Source: Serendipita indica DSM 11827
Taxonomy: Eukaryota > Basidiomycota > Agaricomycetes > Sebacinales > Serendipitaceae
Reading direction: 5' to 3'
Length of the DNA: 64,000 nt
Assembly: GCA_910890315.1 (NCBI GenBank)
Contig: CAJVGD010000001.1
Coordinates: forward strand, 2,527,227-2,591,226
Position 1 is the first letter of the stretch. Each line of letters begins with the position of its first letter. This document shows positions 14,001 through 24,245 of the stretch, one piece after another. Under the pieces are notes generated by a model. The model ran no database searches and was not told the DNA's origin. It saw only the letters and a list, made by a program, of their open reading frames with translations. The translations under genes were made by a program, and so were the position numbers.

Positions 14001-15662
14001 ATGAGCTGGCAGAGATTGCCCGAGGACATTCAGCACGAGATTCTCTGTTACTTGGACCCGCCACAACTGGTGGAAGCGCGGGAGGTGCGCCTCATTTCTC
14101 GTCTCAGTCGTGTTCTCACAACCAGACAGATTGACCGCAATACTCAGTCGCTGATCGACTCCTCAAAGCGAACACAGCTGATTATTGAGCTCTGGAGGTC
14201 AGGTTTTTCACTGGCAGGCGACATAAATCGTCTTTCCCCGGTGGCAGACGTCTTGAAAAGACATCTGGCATGGCGAGAAAATGTCATACGTCTTCCAGAT
14301 CCGAAGCGTATCGACTTTCCATCTAGTCCGGACGCAGTCGAAAGGCTGTTCGTCTTCGACGATTGCATCTTCGTGAAAGCTTTGGACGAATTATATTCGC
14401 TCTCCATTCGCAAGCTCGCTAAATCGGGCTCCGCAGAATGGAAGTTGATAAAAGTGGACGGGTTTACCATCAATGATGTTATTTTCGCCCACCTTGCGAC
14501 AAATGTCCTCGTGGTAGGAATGACCCTGGACAATTCCATGTATGTGTTCGACTTGGCTCCCGGACGAAATCTCAGGGGTTTCAAGGAACCAAGAACTCCT
14601 CTTTCTTAGTTTGGATACACTCTCCCAAATCCCAGGCACTCCACGACTTTCGATGGAGAAAATTTACAACATTGGAGTTTCCGGGTCGACGCTTATCTTT
14701 GTCGACGATACTGAAGGCTACATGCTACGAGCTATGAACTGGCAGAAAGGGGATATCATCAAGGTGAGAGGTGCTGTTGCGTCTATAGACTCGCTCATTT
14801 GTTGTAGGAGATGGACCTGGGGAATATGTACCAAGCGTCTTATTGTCCGGCCTTACTGGCCGGGCACTACTTACTGTTGTCATTTGTTGAACGGTCAGAG
14901 ATGATCATCTCAGTGACCAATCTGTACAACCCCGAGACTTCTGTCTCCTTCCATCTTCCGCGCCTTGGTCGGTTCTTTTCAGTGTCGAGCTTCTCTTGGT
15001 TGACGCAGGATAATCAATTCGGGGCTGGCATCCTCTCCTCGACTGAAATTCACGATATCTGCGTCCTCATTATCTCTCTGGAGCCAAAATTGAAGGGCAT
15101 AGCCAGTCAAGAGATTACACTTGTGCTCAAGTACAACAAGCTCTTCCACTTTGCTGCTGAAACGGGCAAAAGCCACCTCAGCTGGTCTGAATGGGGGCCA
15201 ACGTGCGCGCGTTTTCTTCCAGCATATCAAGAAGCAGCCCTGGAAGGTGCCCTCTTCTGCTCACGAGTTCACCTTTACTTATCAGACCGTATTGTCTCAC
15301 CGCCCACTACTCGTCGAGGGCACAGGACTAAGTCCCCTCGACGGGTTGCGACGCTCGAATTTAATCCGAGCATGACTTCCCGCTGTTCTGGGAGATCATT
15401 TCATGTGATAAAAGGGAAACTCTATGACCGACTGTTCTCAGAGGTCTTCCTGTTTCCGGAAGAAGCCTTGGAGGGAGTGCCATTCACCGTACTCGACCAA
15501 CCCCTGGGAGTATTACCTGAGCAGCCCACGGCAGATATTCTTCTTGCATGTTCATCCATTGTCGTAGACAAAGTGAGTGTAAATTTCTTTCTGTGAAAAC
15601 AACCTACTTAATCCCGGGAGGTTGATCACCTGGACGTCTTCTGGTTGGGAGAACCGTGTTGA
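14001..15662 (+). CDS. F-box-like protein, copy 1 of a tandem pair
   Basis: The N-terminus MSWQRLPEDIQHEILCYLDP is a typical F-box, the Skp1-binding segment of SCF ubiquitin ligase adaptors. The rest looks like a beta-rich substrate-binding part without a named repeat. Exons join across short introns: one after the F-box (donor GTGCGC), a 46-nt intron (GTATGT to TTTCAAG, about 14540-14585), one after GDIIK, and a last one (GTGAGT to CGGGAG) leading to the terminal residues DHLDVFWLGEPC and the TGA at 15660-15662. The ATG at 14001 is chosen because it starts the F-box directly. It is divergent from the TRAPPC10 gene, 175 bp away, so the two may share a promoter. Copy 2 lies immediately downstream. 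The substrate is unknown. Confidence 0.75.
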
Positions 15663-16123
15663 AGTATTTTTGCATATCTCGCGCCATCAGGAAGGTGCAT
15701 CCCCCACCAGCCTCGGCTCTTTGGTAACGTCCAATGCCTTGTTAATGATGGACAGTATTTCTTGACTTGATAATACTAATACATGCTATTCGACGACTCA
15801 ATCAGAATCCTCCCTGAAGTCGTGTAAGTCGTGTATCCAACTTTCAACCCAATCATATACAGAGTTCGGCAGAAAGTGCCAATATTTACAGCAGCATCCA
15901 TCCAGCCGGCATAATTTGGTCTTGAACGGCAGTACGATTACCTTACACTAAGTACTTTCCCTCAACCCCAGGTGCTAAACGTATTATTAGAAGCGCGCTT
16001 CGTATATCGACGATATCGAGGGAGTGTACTCTCATACCACTCCTCTTTTCTGCTACAGTTATGAAGGTGGCACCGGTCAACGGTGACAACAAAACTTGAA
16101 CTCGGCGCCTGTGTAGCCAGAGC
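15663..16123. other. spacer between F-box copies, with duplicated promoter
   Basis: The last 60-70 bp before copy 2 (for example aaacttgaactcggcg) match the region just upstream of copy 1 at about 13940-14000. The tandem duplication therefore included the proximal promoter. No gene seen in the remaining spacer. Confidence 0.55.
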
Positions 16124-17763
16124 ATGACCTGGCAGAGATTGCCCGAGGAAATCCAACATGAGATTCTATGTTACATGTACCCACTAGAACTGGTAAAAGC
16201 GCGGCAGGTACGAATCACTTGGTCGTCTCGGCCCTGCCTAACGACTTGAAAGATTTGTCGCAGCATTCGCTCGTTAGTCGACGCCTCGAAGCGAGCGCAA
16301 CTAGTCATAGAGCTCGCAAGGTCGGGCTACTTGCTGGCGTGCGACGTCAATAGCCTGTCCTCTGTGCCGGATATGCTAGTAAAGCATTGGGCATGGCGAA
16401 GAAACCTCATAGACCTCCCGAAACCTGTGGCTATCAGTCTGCCATTGGACATGGACGTGGTTAGAAGGTTTTTCGTCTTTGACGATCATATCTTTATTAC
16501 AACTACCGAGGGGGTCTACTCGCTCTCCATTTCCGACTTTGCTCAAACAGCTACCGCGGACTGGAAGGTAGTGGAATCGGTTGGATTTACTATCAAGTTT
16601 ATTATCTTCGTGGATACAAGTGCCAATGTCCTCGTGGTAGGAGCGACCGAGTATGATTCTACGTAGGTTTCAAGGTCTAGTCCTGCACCGATTCTCACGG
16701 TTTGTTAGAAACCCAGAACTACTCTTTCTTACCCTGGATACTCTCCTCCCGATTCCAGGCGCTCTCAAGCTTTCTATGACGAATACTTGGAATCACAAGG
16801 TATCTGGTTCGACTCTGATGTTTATAGATAACGGTGAAACTCCGATACCCATATTGCGTGTTATGAACTGGCAGACGGGAAACATTATCAAGGTGCGAGT
16901 TGCACTCGTATCTACAAATGTGCTCACTTTTGATAGGAGATGAACATAGAAGTCGACGAATCCTCCCCCTGCCCCACGTTATTGGCTGAGAAATACTTGC
17001 TACTGGCATCTATCGAGGATTCAAAGATAACTATAACAGTGATAGACTTGCACAAACCTCATCACCCTATCCACTTCCACCTTCCTCGCCCGATTGTCGC
17101 GTCAGGTCTAACTTGGCTGATACAAAACGAACAAGTGACCACTGGAATTTTATCATCAACTGGAGAACACGATATATGCGCCCTCAACATTTGTCTCGGG
17201 CGAACAGTACAGAGAAACGCCGCGCAGGTTATCATCAAATATAATACCTTCCTTCGTCTCGCCTCGGGGACGGACAAGAGCCGGTTTGACTGGTCCGAAT
17301 GGGGCCCAACTTGCGCACGTATACTACCAGCATGCCATAGAGGACCCTTGAACGATGCCATCAGTGGCTCTAGGATCCTCGTTTCGCTGCCCGAGCAAAT
17401 ACTGTCGCCGTATCCTGCTCGAGCGGAGAAGAGGCGCGGGTTCTCCCGAATGGTAATGCTCGACTTTAATCCAAATATGGCTCCAGCCGCCCACGGGAGG
17501 TTACTTCGTGTAGTAAAGGGAAAGCTCGAGGACCGTTTTTTCGCGAACACCTTTTCTTCGGACGAAACTTCTGATGGAGTATCGTTTATCATACACGATC
17601 AATCTGTTCGAGTTCTACGTAAGGGTCCTACGGCCAATCTTTATCTTACAGCTAGCTCCGTCATACTAGATCATGTGAGTGCCAAATTTCTCCTCTATTC
17701 AAAGATGCCAACATCCAGAAGGTTGACAGCATAAGCCTGGTTTGGCTGGGGCAACCATGCTGA
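16124..17763 (+). CDS. F-box-like protein, copy 2 of a tandem pair
   Basis: This is a diverged paralogue of the preceding gene, colinear along its whole length. It starts MTWQRLPEEIQHEILCYMYP at the ATG at 16124 and shares RAQLVIELARSGY, NVLVVGA, PELLFLTLDTL, WSEWGPTCARILPA and a terminal exon ending VWLGQPC with a TGA at 17761-17763. All introns sit at the same places. What looks like an in-frame stop at about 16663 disappears when the 46-nt intron GTAGGT to TTGTTAG (16663-16708) is removed, the same length as in copy 1. I see no disabling change, so both copies are probably expressed. Protein identity between them is moderate by eye, so the duplication is not recent. Confidence 0.7.
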
Positions 17764-18328
17764 AGGAGCATCAAGTTTGAATTTTGGTCTAGCTGTCTAG
17801 ATGCGCGGCTCTGGTCCTATTCGAATTGCTTCTTTACAATTGAAGTAGTGGTAGTAACTACGAGAATACACAACCAGAACGACTTGAACATGTACTCTAT
17901 TCACTTGGTGCTCGCCGTTGTTGCTTCCGTTCCGGGAGACCAGACCTCGAGATACTCCTCGATCCACTGGATAGTTCTATCAAGATATCAGGAAGGTATC
18001 GCTTGAATATTGGAGGGATGAATTCAAGCCGCCAGTGTCAGTGTGCACGCGGCATATGGGGAACCGCAGTTGTTTGTCTCCAAGAGTGGGAATCTAGATA
18101 CTCGTAGGGGCTTATACTCGGCTTTGGCATCCCATCTCGTGGTGGTTGTCGCTCACGCCACTTGGACCTGACCTCGCTCCAGCCGAGAATCTCGACATCT
18201 TGTTCGTCGCCGTCTTCAAGTCGAATCGGGAAATTAAGACTAGAAAGAGAATACGGAGCTGATTCACGTCAATGTGGATCGGCTACAACGTTTGCTAGCG
18301 TTGATATTTACGATTTGAGCCGTCGAAC
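17764..18328. other. intergenic region, 565 bp
   Basis: Nothing recognisable. It carries the 3' flank of the second F-box gene and the promoter of the next plus-strand gene. Confidence 0.4.
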
Positions 18329-19496
18329 ATGTCGCGCCGCATGGATACGACCGACGATTTCCCTTCAAGGTTACCTCACAATGCTCCGAGTTCTACAAGC
18401 GGCGACGAGGATACTCAGCACGACGCCATGTTCACGCTAAACACCAGGTCTGTCACTCTGCGTTTTCGTCGTCTGAATAGACTCTATTCCAATCATACGT
18501 GTTCTCTTCAACTTGTCAGTAACGAGACTGACGATCCTCTACTCTAGGCGCAAGGTACGGCGAAAGACTGTGACGACAAACGACGCGTTGCGAGCAAACA
18601 GAGCCCAATCCGTCTCTGAATCGGCATTTGGAACTCCAAGTCCTGGAAACCAACCACTATTGCTCATCGACCCCGGGCTCGGTGCGCAGACAAACTACGT
18701 TGACACCGCGACTGCCGACAATGCTATCTCTCCTCGTCGTACATCTAATCGAATTGCCAGTATTGCGTCATCGAAGCACATCGACAATCAACCGGGTACA
18801 TCAGGCGCACGTTTGGGCTCGGGACGTGGCAGAGGCTTACCGCGAACGTTGACTTTACCGACTCAACTTAGCGATACGCTGGAACGAATGAGAATCTCTA
18901 CTGAGGATGTTTCGACACTATCTATGCCTTCTACCAATTCACCCTCGCGACAGAGCTCGAGCACGCCCTTTTGTCCAGAAGAGAGCAGAGTAGGAATGGA
19001 GATTGATGAAGGAAGTGGGGTTGGGAAACTCAAGAAAAAGTCGGTTACGACGTCTCGACGGCCTGCGACTCGTCGGCGTGCACGTTCGCTACCGCCTCGC
19101 AAAAAGGAAGAGGTATCCGACTGCGATGCAGATGACGAAGGAGGTGGCACGGGGCTCGCTGAAGACGAAGAAGAGACGATTGCCGTGGCGCCGGTCGTTC
19201 CAATTGCTCGTCAGAGTTCACGAGCGCGGCAGTCGTCGCCGGATGTCGAGTTGCAGATGCAAGACGAATCTACATCGAATATGGGTATAAGAAAGGCGCC
19301 GATACCTCTGCGAAGGTCTGCGAGGAGGAAGACGCTTGGTACGATAGATGGCGCTCAGGTCGCGTTGGCCATCAACCCTCTACTTTTACAGACTATCGCA
19401 GGTTCATCTACGGCGCGAAAACGGTCGAGAGGGAGAGATAGCGTACCACCGCCCGAGAGTTCCGGGAGGACGAACAAGAGGACGAAAAAGGAGTAG
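18329..19496 (+). CDS. basic, probably nuclear, low-complexity protein
   Basis: The ATG at 18329 opens a short exon (MSRRMDTTDDFPSRLPHNAP...). Its frame continues after an intron (donor GTCTGT at about 18449, acceptor CTCTAG at 18548) into a 950-nt exon ending in TAG at 19494-19496. The protein of about 355 residues is Ser/Thr/Arg-rich and contains several basic clusters that could act as nuclear localisation signals (RRKVRRKT, RRPATRRRARSLPPRKK and the C-terminal KRTKKE), alternating with acidic stretches (ADDEGGGTGLAEDEEET). No folded domain is recognised. A chromatin or nuclear scaffold role would fit the composition but is not shown. Confidence 0.55.
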
Positions 19497-20500
19497 AGAC
19501 TTTGATTGTAGCACCTTTGTTTGACTGGTTGAATCTAATTTTGAGACTCTCAATGCAGCTCTCCGAGTCGACCATTTCAAACTCGGGGGAATGACGGTTC
19601 TGGTTTGGCCGCATCAAAGGTACATGGACCTACTCTGATCGGTGAGAAGAGGTGTTTAATCTCGTATAAAAAGGACGGGTCGTTACCCAGGAAGCTATCA
19701 GACTCTCTCCACCCCAGCCTTTTGTGATCTGGGTGAGTGCCAGCAACCAGCAAAGGCCAATGGATTACCAAAGATGTAGATTGTAACCAGATTGTCGGAT
19801 CCGCGCAGGGACTGGACGCGGGCTCATCTGACCGCGCCGTGAGGTCGCAGCTGGATGGCAGGCCGCGTTTTGTTGAACCGAGACGATCAGCAAGAGTGAT
19901 GTAATTGTTTTGCAAGTCGGTTAGGATCCCGAATAGCGCCCGCGATGTGCCGCGTGTATTCGGCGCGTCTACGATTTTTTGGCTTGGTATATAGGCGCAT
20001 TCGTTTTTATCGCTGTGAGTGGCGTCTAGCGCAGTAATTGAGGATCAAGCTTAACTGGCCCATCTCTGCGGCGGTGCGCTTTCGACCCCCCATCATCTCC
20101 GTTGCTCCGAGAGACACAACCAAGGGCTCGAACGCGTGTAATCCGAAGAACCGGGTTCGAATCCAGGACAGTGGGTCCGTTTGTGTTTGTTATTTGGTGA
20201 TATTTGCAAATTTATCTGAATGATCGCATTCGACCCCCACCCGCGCCGCGACCGGACTTTGTGTCAAACTGGCTGGTTGCTTTGTTCCTTGGTCCCTCGG
20301 CAACTATGGCGCGCGTGCGGGGGGGTTAGTCTAGGTCCTTTTTGTGCTGATAACCCAGCCGCGCGGGGGAGAGGGCTGGAGATAAAAAAAATCGAATTTG
20401 GGATTTCTCCATCGTTGGCACGTCGCGCACGTCGTTCACATCTTGGACCGCGCTCCGACGACCTTGATCCTTAGCGCTTTGCGCAGTTCCGCCTTGTGCG
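19497..20500. other. intergenic region, 1 kb, with a tRNA-like B box
   Basis: No gene recognised. At 20153-20163 the stretch gggttcgaatcc matches the pol III B-box consensus, but the sequence 60-90 bases upstream does not fold into a cloverleaf and the acceptor arms do not pair, so I do not call a tRNA. The remainder is the upstream region of the WOPR gene. Confidence 0.4.
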
Positions 20501-23260
20501 ATGCCCCAAGTCCCGACCGCGCGCGGCGTCAAGATTCGCAGCGCGGCGGATGCGCATCTCTTGTTTTATGCAGTAGTACGTGGTCATTGTCCTTGACGTG
20601 ATGACCCCCCTATCCCCCTATCCCCCCTATCCCCAATATTCGTCTCGTTTGAACCAAAAGTCCATGCTCGATTGGCGATCCAGATCTACAGGGCACTCGT
20701 CTGCATTGGCCAGAGTCTCTTTCTAATTCCCTCTTCATTCAGCGCGTAGCTAATGTTGCTTTTTTGTCTTTTAGCATCTCGGCCGCCTCCCTATGATCCA
20801 ACGCCGTCTCGATGCCACGGAGCGGCAAGAGGTCGTCTCTGGTGCAGTGTTCGTCTGGGAGGAACGTTCTGCTGCCTCGACCTCCCAGACATCCGTCGAC
20901 GACGGGCAAAGCGCCCCCGAGCCAGGTGACTTTCCTCCGTCTTGCCCACGGGCTTTTGTGCTCATTTACAATCTTCTAGGTGCTTCTCCCAATGTCGTCT
21001 CGGGTATCGAACGGTGGACAGACGGTCTCAAATGGGGTCCTTCCCGCGTGCGCGACGACTTTTTGTTTTACCAGGAAAAGGATCCAAATGACAAAGAGTC
21101 TCTGTGCGTGAGAGAATCTTTTCGGGTTGCAAATCTAACAGTCTCATAGAATCTCGCCGCCCCCTGTACTCGCCCACAGTAGTCATGGCCCCTACCGTTC
21201 CCAAGCCGGGAAACACGGAGCAAAGCTTATCAAACAGACGTACAGTGTCCATTATTACCCTCAAATCCTCGAGGGCAAGCCACCGACGGAACCGGCACGC
21301 AAGTGGCATTTGAGTGCGTACATGGGCTGTGGCCCTGTGTCGCCAACGTGTCATTCATTTCCTGATAGCTGCCTATCACTCCGTCCAGACTGTCGATAGA
21401 TTGGCCGACGTGATGGCCATCCCCGAGTTACACGACCTCTCCGCCCCTCCAGACGGTCTTTTCAAAAAGGCACGTGTAGGCAAAAAACCCGGCGGCGCCT
21501 CTTCTGTCCCTCCAGTCGCATCTCCGTCGACTTCGCGAGCGCCCATCGTGCGGACGGCCTCCGACAATTGGCAAGACGGAGCATCCTCCTCTTCCCAGGG
21601 CCCCTTTACGCCTTCGACAGAAGCTACCTATGGAATTCCGCAGTCTCGAACCGTACATCACCCAACAGCTGCCACGCAGTCTCCAGGGCCCTTGCGCTAT
21701 GGTCCACACGCCTATACCCACGCGCCACACCATCAACACGCACGATCCATGTCGGTTGGTTACAATGTAGATACACTTCCCCACTACGCACATCCCCATC
21801 CTCCGCCCAGATCAAATTCGATGAGCGAACAATACCCTGCACAGTACCATACCTATGACTATTCTCGTCCACCAGCCCAATATCCAAATTACTATCCAGG
21901 AGAACCATACTATGGCTACCACTCTCGTTCGCAATCGTACAACGGGCCGCCACCGTTTCCCTATCCTCCTCATCCTCCGCCTGCCCATCATCCGCCTTAT
22001 TACCGTGAACCAGCCATGACTCAGCCCGATAGCCCCTCGGAGATGCACATGGCCCGTCGAATGTCGTACCCGTTACCCCCTGCTCCCCAGACGTATGACC
22101 ATCCATTCGCGTACCAACCACCTCCCCTTACCCCAGCTCAAGCCGACGCACCGACGCAGCAATTACCGACCCCGCCAGCCCAAAGTCCCGACCATCGCTA
22201 CGCTGTCCCAGCTTCTGCCCACTCTGCTCCGCCAAATGCGTATTATGCGACCTATGACTCTGCCTCGGGTTCGGTAGATGCCTATGGATCGCCAAATCCA
22301 GTCCGGAGTCCGCCTAGTGGTGTTGTACGCACGGGACGAAAACTGCGGAGATCGGATGAAGAAAGTCGAGGCTCCGTGGACGCGAGAAGTTCGCACTTTT
22401 CTCCCTATGGCCGTCCCGTCAACCACCCTGGTCCTCGCCAGCATCTAGCCCAATCGAGTGGCCACTTTGATCCGTTTCATCCACCTCCTGTCGAACCAGG
22501 CCAACAATCACGCCCATCTTCCATACCGGGTACGTCACAGCGACCCTCGTCATCAGTAGACGACAACTGACTTTTCGCACAGGCAACACATATCTTCCTC
22601 GTCCCGCGGGCACGCAACCTGTTGGACCGCAGTATACGTATGAGCACGACCCCTCGGGGCCAGGCCAATGGTCGACAGAACCCACACCGGGTGCTGTACA
22701 AACCCAGAGCGCATACCCTATATCAGAAGGAAGAACGCAATTCCGGCATTCGACAACCTCGGAAAACGAGACACCACCTCAGCCAACCACGGGTGGTCAT
22801 TTCCAACCACAACTCGAACCACTCGCCAATCCAGACGGCTCGCCTCCGTTTACGCATTTCCGTTCTTCCTCTGGAACCGATATCGCAAACGTCACCGGCG
22901 CGAGTCGTGAGTCCAGTTGCAGCCTATAGACGTCTCATTGACGCAACGCCAGCAGATGGCTCGACGTCGTCAACCGGACAACTTGCTAGCGCCCGTGTCC
23001 CACCACCATCTATACCGGCAAAACTAGATATGAACATGACCGGTGGAAGCGTGACAAGTCAAACGAGTGCAACAAGCGTAACGGGCGCTGGTGTCAGTTC
23101 CAAATTGGGACCACTTACACCGTCGACGCATCATCAACGTGACCCGCATGACGAACGAGTGCTCGAGTTGCTCAGTCGTGTAGCCACTGGAACGACCACG
23201 CCGGTGGCTACGGCGTCTGGGCAGACTGGGGAAGGAGAGACTGTAGAATCAAACGACTGA
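20501..23260 (+). CDS. Gti1/Pac2 family (WOPR-domain) transcription factor
   Basis: WOPR proteins (Wor1, Ryp1, Pac2/Gti1, Mit1) are DNA-binding regulators of morphogenesis and virulence in fungi. Exon 1 (20501-20575) ends VKIRSAADAHLLFYAV, and exon 2 starts at 20775 with HLGRLPMIQRRLDATERQ and reaches SGAVFVWEE. After a second intron comes GIERWTDGLKWGPSRVRDDF. A third intron leads to GAKLIKQTYSVHYY and EGKPPTEPARKWHL, and a fourth to TAYHSVQTVDRLADV. These are the two halves of the WOPR domain in order, with all junctions in phase. The remaining 500 or so residues are Pro/Ser/Tyr-rich and disordered (YPPHPPPAHHPPYY). The start ATG at 20501 is the only one before the domain. Near 22915-22930 the frame meets a TAG unless a very short or atypical intron is removed, so the C-terminus may be there or at 23260. 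A broken copy lies at 33.9-35.8 kb. Confidence 0.85.
20603..20636. repeat. short tandem repeat (ccccctat)n in intron 1 of the WOPR gene
   Basis: Three to four imperfect copies of an 8-base C-rich unit (cccccctat) lie just downstream of the first splice donor of the WOPR gene. Confidence 0.7.
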
Positions 23261-23594
23261 TATTGGTGAGCTCATCGGACACGCTTATGCAGCGTGGTAA
23301 CACACCCTCTCAGTGTTCTTGTGACTTGACACGGACTTTCGTACCTAGTGATGAACAATCATGGACTAGTAATTCTCTCAAAGCCGTGTCCTCTTACGCT
23401 TTTTTCTGCCTAATACCCTGTATGCCACTGCTAGTGCTTTCACCCTATGTCTAATGCGATATGTCTTGATACCATAAAGGTGGATTCTCTCAACTCCAAC
23501 CGACCATGTAGCCGACCTCTAGGACCGCTTTGAGCGAGGTATTCAGAGCTGGATGATTGAAGATTACGACATTCATGACTGTCAAAGTACAGGT

Positions 23595-24036
23595 CTGGTA
23601 TATATATCAACGGCGAGTATACAAGTCATGAAAAGGATGAAGAAGCCCCGTTCAATGAATTTGCCGATGCACTTGAGCCATCGGATCAAAACTTCTGCAT
23701 TCCTGGTAAGTAAATACAAACAAACATCATTGTTCTATATACCCACTCTGTACTTGGATTGATACTTGGGGCAAATCGGGCTAAATGGGCCGACATCGAG
23801 TTCATTATCGATCATGACCTCGATATAGACAAGCAAGACGACCCGACTCGAGTATCTCTTATAGTTACTGCCCATACTGGTTCCGGTATGGAGGAGTGCT
23901 ACAAGCACGTCTGGAATTTTCCACAATCAAAGGAGTCTCTAGGACAGTCTAACACCCATGGAGATGCTAGGAACGACAGCAGTCTTGAAGACCTTGTTAC
24001 TGCCGTTAGGAACCTTGATATCACTGCACCAGAATC
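23595..24036 (+). pseudogene. unidentified gene fragment at the left edge of copia element A
   Basis: Two stretches read like real exons: IYINGEYTSHEKDEEAPFNE, ending at a perfect GTAAGT donor near 23706, and then NRAKWADIEFIIDHDLDIDK followed by PTRVSLIVTAHTGSGMEECY. The second runs up to the left LTR of element A at 24043. I do not recognise the family. The fragment may be the 5' portion of a gene cut by the transposon, with a possible continuation at 27346-27543. No start codon could be set. Confidence 0.3.
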
Positions 24037-24042
24037 AGGGAG

Positions 24043-24245
24043 GGTTGATACTAGGACGCGTGAGGTGAGAGGCAAGACCAGTATATATGGTGTAACAAAC
24101 CTAGGACGCGTGAGGTGAGAGGCAAGACCAGTAAGGTCTGGCTGTGTCATCCCGCGTCCCTAAATACATTGAGTTACGACATGAGCTATTACTATTGGCT
24201 AAGTCTATTTAGTGACGCTAAGAGTCAAAGGGTGAACCTTCAACA
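24043..24245 (-). repeat. LTR of copia element A (3' LTR, long variant)
   Basis: It begins with a mutated terminus (GGTTGATAC for TGTTGATAC), contains the motif ctaggacgcgtgaggtgag twice about 50 bp apart, and ends ccttcaaca. Confidence 0.85.

Noticed and set aside
14540-14590. Frameshift in F-box copy 1
   Set aside because: Explained by the same 46-nt intron (GTATGT to TTTCAAG).
16663-16710. Premature stop in F-box copy 2 suggesting a pseudogene
   Set aside because: The stop lies in a 46-nt GT-AG intron at the same position and length as in copy 1. The frame is intact after splicing.
19577-19915. Minus-strand frame of 112 codons between two genes
   Set aside because: It has no ATG at its start and no recognisable content, and its position in a promoter region makes coding unlikely.
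20120-20185. Possible tRNA gene around a gggttcgaatcc B box
   Set aside because: No D-arm, anticodon arm or acceptor pairing could be made with the 60-100 bases upstream, and the T-stem has a mismatch.
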